This document shows positions 19,652-27,963 of a stretch of 46,791 nucleotides of DNA, one piece after another. Numbering within the stretch: position 1 is the first letter of the stretch; the number at the start of each line of letters is the position of its first letter. Position numbers and translations under genes: made by a program. Below the pieces are notes generated by a model. It saw only the letters and a program-made list of their open reading frames with translations, did not search any database and was not told where the DNA came from. The DNA comes from Prevotellaceae bacterium (lineage in GTDB: Bacteria; Bacteroidota; Bacteroidia; Bacteroidales; UBA932): the NCBI GenBank assembly GCA_031277925.1, contig JAITLJ010000144.1, forward strand, positions 1 to 46,791, written 5' to 3'.

Positions 19652-20599
19652 ATGAACGAATGGAAATACGATGAACAGTCGCTGACATATAAAAAAATAA
19701 AAAAAGCAAAACAGATATTGCATAATTGCATTGTATATTTTGTTTCATCAATAGTGCTTTCTGCAATTTATTATGTTATTTTTGCGCTGACAGTTGATAC
19801 GGCGCAGGAAACGCAACTTAAAAAAGAATATGCATACCTGGCATCGGCATACGATTCGCTAAATACAAACTTTTTGAAAGCAAGGGTAGTACTCGAACAT
19901 TTAAAACAAAAAGATACGCTGATATATCGTTCGGTATTCAAAACCAACCCGACAGAAGCGGCGGCAACAGTTGAAACAGAAAATTTCAGCATGGCAAGCA
20001 TAATGGATAATTACGATATTGTAACCATGACGGCTGTCGCCATAGATCAACTTGTTGAGAGAGTTCGGCAAAATCGGGCAAAAATCGAAAAAACAATATC
20101 GGAAATAAACGCCGACAAAACAAAATTCAGAAATATTCCGGCAATACAGCCCGTTGAAAATAAAAACCTTAAATATAACAGCGTATCGGTAGGAATGAAA
20201 ATCCATCCTTTTTACCGTATCCCCAAAATGCATACAGGCTTAGACTACACAGTTCCGATAAATACAAAAGTTTTTGCTACTGCCGATGGCGTTGTCGAAA
20301 AAATTATAGATGAAGCAGCAAAAGGAACAGCAATTTATATCAACCATGGCAATGGATACCAAACCGTTTATGCGCATCTTGCCAAAGCGCTGGTTAGTAA
20401 AGGAACAAAAGTTCAACGCGGTAAACTTATAGCATTGTCGGGCGATTCGGGCTTATCAATTTTTCCTCATCTGCATTATGAAGTATGGAAAAACGGCAAA
20501 CTGCTGAATCCCATAAATTGTTTCTTTGCCGAATTAAAACCGGCGCAATTGAAAGAAATGATATATGCATCATCAAATATCGGTCAATCGCTTGATTAA
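19652..20599 (+). CDS. M23/LytM-family metallopeptidase, membrane anchored (copy 2)
   Basis: MHTGLDYTVPINTKVFATADGVVEKI ... PHLHYEVWKNGKLLNP; directly abuts previous stop codon. Confidence 0.92.
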   Translation: MNEWKYDEQSLTYKKIKKAKQILHNCIVYFVSSIVLSAIYYVIFALTVDTAQETQLKKEYAYLASAYDSLNTNFLKARVVLEHLKQKDTLIYRSVFKTNPTEAAATVETENFSMASIMDNYDIVTMTAVAIDQLVERVRQNRAKIEKTISEINADKTKFRNIPAIQPVENKNLKYNSVSVGMKIHPFYRIPKMHTGLDYTVPINTKVFATADGVVEKIIDEAAKGTAIYINHGNGYQTVYAHLAKALVSKGTKVQRGKLIALSGDSGLSIFPHLHYEVWKNGKLLNPINCFFAELKPAQLKEMIYASSNIGQSLD

Positions 20600-20785
20600 C
20601 AATAAACACTGGATTTTATATATACGCCAGATGGCGGTCTGTGTTCCTTACATTTTATTTACCTTTATATACAATTACCGAAAATCAATTTTGCAATGAA
20701 AATTAATTATATATAATATCAAATCTTAGATCTTGAAAATTTTCATTAATTTTGTCAATTATTTTCATAAAAAACACACAATAAA

Positions 20786-23700
20786 ATGACAGGAATTGGC
20801 TCTATTATAAAAAAAATATTCGGTTCGAAAGCAGAACGGGATTGGAAATCTACTCAACCATATGTTGAGAAAATCAAACAAATATATCCTGAAATTGAAA
20901 AATTAAGCAACGACGAACTGCGAGCTCGCACAAAGGCTTTACAACAAAAAATTCAAGACAATATAAAAGAAATTTCATTCGACATTATAGCCCTCGAAAT
21001 AGAAATAGAATATCAGGACGATGTAAAAATAAAAGAAAAAAATTACGAAAAAATAGATAAACTTAAAAAAGAAGTTAATGAACGCATTGAAACTGTACTT
21101 CTTGAAATTCTTCCCGAAGCATTTGCTATTGTAAAAGATACAGCCCGCCGCTTCAAAGAAAACGAGGAAATAGAAGTTACCGCTACCGAATTTGATAAAA
21201 ACCTGTCGGCAACACGCGAACAGATTCGTATCGAAGGCGACAAGGCATATTGGGCAACATCGTGGATCGCAGGCGGAAACATGCAGCGTTGGGATATGGT
21301 ACATTATGATGTGCAACTGTTTGGCGGCGTAGTTCTGCATCTCGGCAAAATAGCCGAAATGGCAACAGGCGAAGGAAAAACTCTGGTTGCTACATTGCCC
21401 GTTTTTCTGAATGCCCTTGCCGGAAAAGGCGTGCATGTTGTAACAGTTAACGACTATCTGGCAAAACGCGACTCGGAATGGATGGGGCCAATTTACGAAT
21501 TTCACGGATTGTCGGTTGACTGTATTGACAAACATCAACCGAACTCCGAAGCCCGACAAATAGCATATCTTGCCGACATAACATTCGGAACAAACAACGA
21601 ATTTGGCTTCGATTATCTTCGCGACAATATGGCAATAGATATAAAAGATTTAAGTCAATATAATAATGAATTATCTGAAAAAAGATGGGCAGACAAACAT
21701 GCAAACGAAGAACCGAAAATAGACGAAATACTTGAATCTTGCTTTGAAAAATATTCTAAAACAGCGAAATTTCCGATAGACGACGAGTTAAAAAAGACAT
21801 TTATAAAAAGAATGGGACTGATGGATTTGCGAGGACATCATTACGCAATTGTCGATGAAGTCGATTCGGTGCTGATTGACGATGCGCGCACGCCATTGAT
21901 TATTTCTGGTCCTGTGCCGCGCGGCGACGACCAGCTTTTTGACGAATACAAACCTTTGGTTGAACAACTTTACAATTTTCAAAGAAATTACGTTACGCAA
22001 ATTCTTGGCGAAGCCCGCAAATTTATTGCCACAGGAAACGACATCGAAGGCGGCAAATTGCTTTTACGCGCTCATAAAGGATTGCCCAAATACAAACCCC
22101 TCATCAAATTTCTGAGCGAACAGGGAATGAAAGCCTTGCTCCAAAAAACAGAAAATACATATATGCAGGACAATAATCGACAAATGCATATTATTACAGA
22201 CGAATTGTTTTTTGTGATAGAAGAAAAAAACAATACGGTAGAATTGACGGATAAGGGCATTGATATTATATCCAAAAAAGTTGAAGACACTAAATTTTTC
22301 GTGCTGCCCGATATAGGAAACGAACTCGCCGAACTTGAAAAAAAAGAACTTTCGACAAAAGAAAAACTTGAAGCAAAAGAAAATCTGCTTACCGATTATG
22401 CAATAAAATCGGAACGCGTACACACAATTCATCAATTACTGAAAGCGTATGCAATGTTCGAAAAAGATGTTGAATACGTTGTTATGGACAACAAGGTAAA
22501 AATAGTAGATGAACAAACAGGACGTATTCTCGAAGGTCGCAGATATTCAGATGGATTGCATCAGGCAATAGAAGCAAAAGAACGAGTAAAAGTTGAAGAT
22601 GCAACACAAACATTTGCAACAATTACTCTGCAAAATTATTTCAGGATGTATCACAAACTTGCCGGTATGACAGGAACTGCCGAAACCGAAGCCGGCGAAT
22701 TTTGGTCTATATATAAACTTGATGTCGTTGTAATACCAACCAACAAACCCGTAATACGTATTGATCATAACGACTTCGTTTATAAAACAAAACGCGAAAA
22801 ATATAACGCCGTTCTTAATGAAATAGCTCATTTAAGCAAAGATTTGAAAAGACCGGTGCTGGTTGGAACAACCTCAGTTGAAGTTTCGGAACTGTTGAGT
22901 AAAATGTTGAAACTGCGAGGCATAAAACACAACGTTTTGAACGCCAAACAGCATCAGCGCGAAGCCGATATAGTAGCCGAAGCAGGACAAGCCGGAGCGG
23001 TAACAATTGCAACAAATATGGCTGGTCGAGGTACCGATATTAAATTGGGAGCAGGCGTAAGAGAAGCCGGCGGACTCGCAATTATCGGCACCGAAAGGCA
23101 TGAATCTCGTCGAGTTGACCGACAGTTGCGCGGACGTTCGGGACGTCAGGGCGACCCCGGAACTTCCCAATTCTACGTTTCGCTCGAAGACAATCTTATG
23201 CGACTGTTCGGCTCTGAACGTATTGCAAAAATAATGGATACTTTGGGATTAAAAGACGGTGAAGTTATTCAGCACAGCATGATTTCCAAATCAATAGGAC
23301 GCGCTCAACGCAAAGTGGAAGAAAATAATTTCGGAATACGTAAACGTCTGCTCGAATACGACGATGTAATGAATTCGCAGCGCGAAGTTATTTACAGACG
23401 TCGACGCAACGCTTTGTACGGCGACCGTGTCGAAGTGGACATTAGAAACATGATGAGCGATTATGCCGGAACGCTTATTGATAAAAATGCAGGAACCCTT
23501 GATTATGAAGAAATGACATTTGAAATTGTTCGCAATTTATCGATTGAACCCGGATTTACACAGGAAGAATTTGAAACCGGAAACAATGCCGAACTTGCAG
23601 ATAAATTACTCGAAAACATTACCATTTCATACGAAAACCGCATGAAAACAATTGCCGAAAAAATTTATCCCGTCGTTAAAAATGTATACGAAAATCAAGG

Positions 23701-24238
23701 TTCTACGTACGAAAATATCCTGATTCCAATAAGCGATGGACAGCGAATATATCAAGTAAGCGTAAATCTGAAAAAAGCCTGCGAAACACAGGGCGCCGAA
23801 TTTACAAAAGTCATTACAAAAACAATAGCGCTGATTACTATCGACGAATATTGGAAAGAACATCTGCTCAAAATGGACGAACTGAAACAATCGGTGCAAA
23901 ATGCAACTTACGAACAGAAAGACCCGCTTTTGATTTACAAATTTGAGTCGTTTAACCTGTTTGAAACCATGCTTACAAAAACATGTAAGGATGTAACAGC
24001 ATTTTTGATGAGAGCGGCGATTCCATTACGCGATAAAAATGTTGCCGTGCGCCGCGAAGAACAGCGCAAACGCACCGACATGTCGAGCTTGAAAACAGGA
24101 CGCGAAAATTTGGCGACAAACAGCAGCGAACAAAAAACCAACATGCCTGTACGGGTAGAAAAAAAAGTAGGTCGTAATGAGCTGTGTCCATGCGGAAGCG
24201 GCAAAAAATATAAAAACTGCCACGGCAAAACAGCATGA
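20786..24238 (+). CDS. secA: Preprotein translocase ATPase SecA
   Basis: [43 protein letters not shown]-terminal zinc motif [17 protein letters not shown]. Confidence 0.99.
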   Translation: MTGIGSIIKKIFGSKAERDWKSTQPYVEKIKQIYPEIEKLSNDELRARTKALQQKIQDNIKEISFDIIALEIEIEYQDDVKIKEKNYEKIDKLKKEVNERIETVLLEILPEAFAIVKDTARRFKENEEIEVTATEFDKNLSATREQIRIEGDKAYWATSWIAGGNMQRWDMVHYDVQLFGGVVLHLGKIAEMATGEGKTLVATLPVFLNALAGKGVHVVTVNDYLAKRDSEWMGPIYEFHGLSVDCIDKHQPNSEARQIAYLADITFGTNNEFGFDYLRDNMAIDIKDLSQYNNELSEKRWADKHANEEPKIDEILESCFEKYSKTAKFPIDDELKKTFIKRMGLMDLRGHHYAIVDEVDSVLIDDARTPLIISGPVPRGDDQLFDEYKPLVEQLYNFQRNYVTQILGEARKFIATGNDIEGGKLLLRAHKGLPKYKPLIKFLSEQGMKALLQKTENTYMQDNNRQMHIITDELFFVIEEKNNTVELTDKGIDIISKKVEDTKFFVLPDIGNELAELEKKELSTKEKLEAKENLLTDYAIKSERVHTIHQLLKAYAMFEKDVEYVVMDNKVKIVDEQTGRILEGRRYSDGLHQAIEAKERVKVEDATQTFATITLQNYFRMYHKLAGMTGTAETEAGEFWSIYKLDVVVIPTNKPVIRIDHNDFVYKTKREKYNAVLNEIAHLSKDLKRPVLVGTTSVEVSELLSKMLKLRGIKHNVLNAKQHQREADIVAEAGQAGAVTIATNMAGRGTDIKLGAGVREAGGLAIIGTERHESRRVDRQLRGRSGRQGDPGTSQFYVSLEDNLMRLFGSERIAKIMDTLGLKDGEVIQHSMISKSIGRAQRKVEENNFGIRKRLLEYDDVMNSQREVIYRRRRNALYGDRVEVDIRNMMSDYAGTLIDKNAGTLDYEEMTFEIVRNLSIEPGFTQEEFETGNNAELADKLLENITISYENRMKTIAEKIYPVVKNVYENQGSTYENILIPISDGQRIYQVSVNLKKACETQGAEFTKVITKTIALITIDEYWKEHLLKMDELKQSVQNATYEQKDPLLIYKFESFNLFETMLTKTCKDVTAFLMRAAIPLRDKNVAVRREEQRKRTDMSSLKTGRENLATNSSEQKTNMPVRVEKKVGRNELCPCGSGKKYKNCHGKTA

Positions 24239-24330
24239 TATCATTATTGTTTGCAGATAAAGTTTATATTAGTCGTATTTAAAGTGTTGCATCTAATTTA
24301 TTATAGAATAAGATATCAATGCAGAGTTTT

Positions 24331-24421
24331 GATTTATTTGATTGGATTAGTGGAATTTTGATTTAAATTTTACATTTTAAATCATTTTGCCATTGTTATT
24401 TTTTATTCGTAGGGAGCGACT
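24331..24421 (+). repeat. Repeat family C, copy 1
   Basis: GATTTATTTGaTTGGATTAgtGGaATTTTGaTTTAAATttt...AAATCATTTTGcCATTGTtaTTTTTTATTcGTAgGgAgCGAcT; direct match at 25341-25430. Confidence 0.75.
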
Positions 24422-24440
24422 ATTTAGAAACAAAATAAAT

Positions 24441-24466
24441 AAAGCATACTCAATTGAGTATGCTTT
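24441..24466. terminator. Bidirectional terminator between secA (+) and OMP gene (-)
   Basis: Perfect 26-bp palindrome AAAGCATACTCAATTGAGTATGCTTT with T-rich flank on both strands. Confidence 0.85.
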
Positions 24467-24506
24467 ATTTTTGTTCATTTAATTAAAAAAAAGATTATAC
24501 AACCTT

Positions 24507-25052
24507 TTATTTTCTGCCACCGCCAAGATAGAAACCTATAGTGGCTCCAAAGAAATGAAATGTTTCATCTGCCGATTTACCGCCATAATTGTACGAAAGC
24601 GCTAAACGGAAATGCGAAATATCAAAACCGGCGCGAATCAATGATCCAAAATTGTTTTTTGCTTCGCCTTCGATTGTTTCATCTCCAACCGTAACGCTTG
24701 CCGCACCAATGCTGTAAATTCCTAAACCAAGCCCTACAAAAGGACGGAACTTGTTATTGTTGAAATAATAATCGCCCGTAACCATGTAAGCCGAACTTAA
24801 TTTAACATCCACACTTTGACCTTCCTGTTCAACTCCTGCAAATAACGAACCTTCCCAACGAAGTCCAACTGCTATTTGAGGAGCGATCTCATACTTCGGT
24901 TCAAGATAAAATTGAACTCCTCCATCCAAACCATCAGAAAATGGTAAACCATAGCCAATACCGGCATCTACGCGAAATGGCTTAAACTCTTGTGATTGAG
25001 CTGACAATGCAACTCCGCAGATTAATACTGCAATGAATAATAATTTTTTCAT
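24507..25052 (-). CDS. Small outer membrane beta-barrel protein
   Basis: MKKLLFIAVLICGVALSAQSQEFKPFRVDAGIGYGLPFSDG..., alternating barrel strands, terminal GATIGFYLGGGRK. Confidence 0.8.
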   Translation of the reverse strand: MKKLLFIAVLICGVALSAQSQEFKPFRVDAGIGYGLPFSDGLDGGVQFYLEPKYEIAPQIAVGLRWEGSLFAGVEQEGQSVDVKLSSAYMVTGDYYFNNNKFRPFVGLGLGIYSIGAASVTVGDETIEGEAKNNFGSLIRAGFDISHFRLALSYNYGGKSADETFHFFGATIGFYLGGGRK

Positions 25053-25084
25053 AAATTTAAAATTTAATATTTTTAACTAAGTAT

Positions 25085-25255
25085 TTTTTTTGTCCTATAA
25101 TGTTTATTATAGGCTCTGCAAAATCATTGTATAATAACTGATTATAAAATATTTTTAAAATATTTTAAAAAATATGATATTTGTAATTATCAAATAATTA
25201 TGTACCTTTGCGCAAATTAACTTTGTCCTATAATAAACATTATAGGACAAAAAAA
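25085..25255. mobile_element. MITE-like element with perfect 29-bp terminal inverted repeats (25085-25113 / 25227-25255)
   Basis: TTTTTTTGTCCTATAATGTTTATTATAGG on the left and its exact reverse complement on the right; each arm also contains an internal palindrome. Confidence 0.5.
25180..25211 (+). promoter_or_regulatory. Consensus Bacteroidetes promoter TTTG-N19-TAccTTTGC with no annotated + strand gene downstream
   Basis: TTTG 25180-25183, TACCTTTGC 25203-25211. Confidence 0.6.
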
Positions 25256-25340
25256 CCGTCTAGACTGTTAAATTTTAATCAATAATTAACAATTATTGAT
25301 TGACAAGTAAAAAACAGGGAAGAAAATAATCGTCTAAACT

Positions 25341-25430
25341 GTAATTTATTTGTTTGGATTAAAGGGATTTTGTTTTAAATCTTTAAATCATTTTGTCATT
25401 GTCGTTTTTTATTTGTAAGAAACGATTGAT
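25341..25430 (+). repeat. Repeat family C, copy 2
   Basis: See copy 1 at 24331-24421; same orientation. Confidence 0.75.
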
Positions 25431-25444
25431 TAAAAGAATAAATT

Positions 25445-26749
25445 TTATTGTTGCGTTACCTGTTTGTATTTTGCAAGTTTTATCTGATAATTACAGCAGG
25501 CTTCGGCATATTGATTTTCACTTTTTTGCAGCAACGAATGAGCATCCAAAACATCTGTTATTGTTGATATTCCTGCTTTGTAATAATTATTGTTCAAACG
25601 CAAATTTTCCATTGCCGCCGAAACGGACTTCTTCGCCAAAACAATTAGTTCGTACGATTCTGCAAGTTCGTTATACGTTTGTTGAATTTCTACAATCATC
25701 AATTCAGTTGAATTTTGACGCTCGTTTTCGGCTTGCTGCATTTTCAGTTTTGCCCGTTTCACGGCATAGGTTCCGCTCCACCAGTCGGAAATCGGAATGC
25801 GAACAGTTGCAAACAGCACGCCGAAAGTATTTGCCTGTTCTGCAAAATTATGATAAACATAGCCTGCGCCTATGCCAACTGTCGGCAATCGTTTTCCCGA
25901 TTCTATTTTCACATTCAGCCTGTTTGCTTCTATATTTTTATTCAACAACCTGTATTCAATTCGCTGCATCGCGGCGGTATTGGCTTCGACATAAAACCTT
26001 GACGGCATTTCGGGCAGTGGAAACGAATCAATATCTATATCAAATGCATTCAACATTTCGCCAATATACTGACCAAGCAGCATTTTTGCAATATTTATTC
26101 CGTTATTAAGTTTCAATTCTTCGCTTTCGAGTTCCTGCTGTTTTAATTCAACGCGCAAAAGTTCGTTTCTGTTTATTATTCCTGCTTTCACAGCCATATC
26201 GACATCTTTGTGCAGTTGTTCCATCTGTTTTTTTAAAACTTTTATTGTTTTCGTTTTTTCTTTAAGCGCAACAATTTGCCAAAAACAGTTTTCAGTTGTT
26301 TCGTTGATTTCGTCAGCCGAAAGCGCCTGTTGCAAAGCGCTTATTTCTTTGCCTGTCTTTGCAAGTTTGTTTGAATTTATTATTTGTCCGCCCGCAAAAA
26401 CAGGTTGAACTGCCATTATGCTTGCCGTTTTTCCTTTTTCCATAAACTTAATCGGAACAGGATTGGCAAAAATAGGAAATGAAGGCGCAAGCGCCGAGAG
26501 ATCCAAATCTTTTTGAAAGGTTTGATGATTAGCCTTAAATATAAATCCCGTTGCCTCTATATGCGGAAAATATTTTGTAAAGGCTTCGTTTTGTGTTGCG
26601 GTTGCCATTTGTGTTTCTATCGCAACATTCTTTATTTTGAAATTATTCTCAATAGCTTTTGCCTTGCACGTTTCGAGGCTGTAAATCTGACACGTTGCCG
26701 TTGATATGTAAAGGCAAAAAGCAATAAATATTATTACTGATTTTTTCAT
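25445..26749 (-). CDS. TolC-family outer membrane efflux protein
   Basis: Signal peptide; YSLETCKAKAIENNFKIKNVAIE, repeated coiled-coil OEP pattern; C-terminal YYKAGISTITDVLDAHSLLQKSENQYAEACCNYQIKLAKYKQ. Confidence 0.93.
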   Translation of the reverse strand: MKKSVIIFIAFCLYISTATCQIYSLETCKAKAIENNFKIKNVAIETQMATATQNEAFTKYFPHIEATGFIFKANHQTFQKDLDLSALAPSFPIFANPVPIKFMEKGKTASIMAVQPVFAGGQIINSNKLAKTGKEISALQQALSADEINETTENCFWQIVALKEKTKTIKVLKKQMEQLHKDVDMAVKAGIINRNELLRVELKQQELESEELKLNNGINIAKMLLGQYIGEMLNAFDIDIDSFPLPEMPSRFYVEANTAAMQRIEYRLLNKNIEANRLNVKIESGKRLPTVGIGAGYVYHNFAEQANTFGVLFATVRIPISDWWSGTYAVKRAKLKMQQAENERQNSTELMIVEIQQTYNELAESYELIVLAKKSVSAAMENLRLNNNYYKAGISTITDVLDAHSLLQKSENQYAEACCNYQIKLAKYKQVTQQ

Positions 26750-26989
26750 ATTAATTTTTATTTATATATGGCAAAATTAGTTTTTTTTAATTAATAATAA
26801 CGCTGTCGGCTTTGCAGGGATAAAGATTTAAACAGCAACAGGTATTTATAAAAAATGATATCGAATATCAAGCCTCGTTTTTACCTTATTTCGCCAAGAA
26901 AACAACCTCATTATAGCGGAAACAATAAATAATCAGACAAAAATTCGGCAAAATACGAACATAATTATTCTTTATCTTCTTTTGTCTTG

Positions 26990-27316
26990 ATGCAAATTAA
27001 CAGAAAGAAAAACTGTCCCGCTATGGACAAAATGTTGGTAGAAATTTTGCCGCAACAACGAATACGTGCGGAGCAGCGGCGGCGTTTCAAGTCATTTGTG
27101 GCAAATCCGCACGTGATGCACAAAGAGATTTCATTTCTACCGACAGGCAATTCATGGAGGAACAGTTTTTTCGTCATTGCAAAAATATCTGACAGAAAAG
27201 TTTAATATCTTATCATTGGCTTTTTTTCGTAAGGTACGACTGTGTACAGCCTGACAGGCAGCAAAGAATTTTAACATCTCGCCTGCAAAATATTAATCGC
27301 GGGCGGGATGTTTTTG
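26990..27316 (+). ncRNA. Candidate structured non-coding RNA / dispersed-repeat transcript
   Basis: Nested inverted repeats GGTAGAAAT/ATTTCTACC and ACGTGCGGA/TCCGCACGT, followed by a strand-specific terminator-like hairpin; no convincing protein. Confidence 0.3.
27273..27316 (+). terminator. Terminator-like hairpin, + strand
   Basis: ACATCTCGCCTGC ... GCGGGCGGGATGT then TTTTG; two G.U pairs that exist only in the + strand RNA. Confidence 0.6.
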
Positions 27317-27458
27317 TTTTTCCACTGTAGTAATTTCATTTTTATATATATAAAAAACTATTATAATACATATCTAAAATTACTAAGATATATATATTAT
27401 CAAGCTATAATATATATCTTACTGAAATAATATATATACTAAACTAAATTTTTTTCGG

Positions 27459-27467
27459 TATCTTTGC
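27459..27467 (+). promoter_or_regulatory. -7 box TAtcTTTGC upstream of HU-like gene
   Basis: Bacteroidetes TAnnTTTG motif. Confidence 0.6.
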
Positions 27468-27525
27468 GAAAAATTCTAATGTAAGAATTAATTTTTTCAC
27501 TTGTAATTATTAATCTTTAATCAAT

Positions 27526-27906
27526 ATGAATATGAAATACAGAGTAAAACAAAAGCGCAACGGCATTAATGACAATGAGTTGTACTATGCCGTGCCTGTG
27601 TGGTCGGGACTGATTGGCACTCGCGAAATAGCGCAGGAACTTGCAGGGCGCAGTTCGCTTACTCCTGCCGATATTCGCGCCACGCTTATCGGGCTGGTCG
27701 AAGTGATGGAAAAGTATCTGCACAGCGGCTACAGCATCAAACTTGACGATTTGGGCGTGTTTCGACTGTCGCTTACGAGCGCGGGTTACGCCTCGCCCGA
27801 TGCATGTACGCCTCACCGCGTCAACGCAGCTAAACTGTGCTTTCGCGCCGACCCGCAAATCAAGAAAAACCTTAAAAAGGTAAAGTTTGAGCGCGATAAA
27901 AGTTAG
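27526..27906 (+). CDS. HU-family / histone-like DNA-binding protein (Bacteroidetes type)
   Basis: MKYRVKQKRNGINDNELYYAVPVWSGLIGTREIAQELAGRSSLTPADIRATLIGLVEVMEKYLHSGYSIKLDDLGVFRLSL. Confidence 0.88.
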   Translation: MNMKYRVKQKRNGINDNELYYAVPVWSGLIGTREIAQELAGRSSLTPADIRATLIGLVEVMEKYLHSGYSIKLDDLGVFRLSLTSAGYASPDACTPHRVNAAKLCFRADPQIKKNLKKVKFERDKS

Positions 27907-27963
27907 CGTATAAGAGATTTAGTCGTAAAGAGCAATTAAATAATTTAAACAATTTTTAAACAC

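Noticed and set aside
20606-20647. Hairpin (AACAC...CGCCAGATGGCG...GTGTT) between the LytM gene and secA as a riboswitch or SecM-like element
   Set aside because: Short imperfect stems and no T-tract or arrest peptide; too weak to claim more than a possible terminator.
25393-26109. 238-aa + strand ORF antisense to TolC
   Set aside because: Shadow ORF opposite a well-supported coding sequence; translation shows no coherent domain.
26987-27205. 72-aa ORF on the + strand as a small protein
   Set aside because: It spans the repeat-end motif and nested inverted repeats; more likely a by-product of a non-coding repeat.
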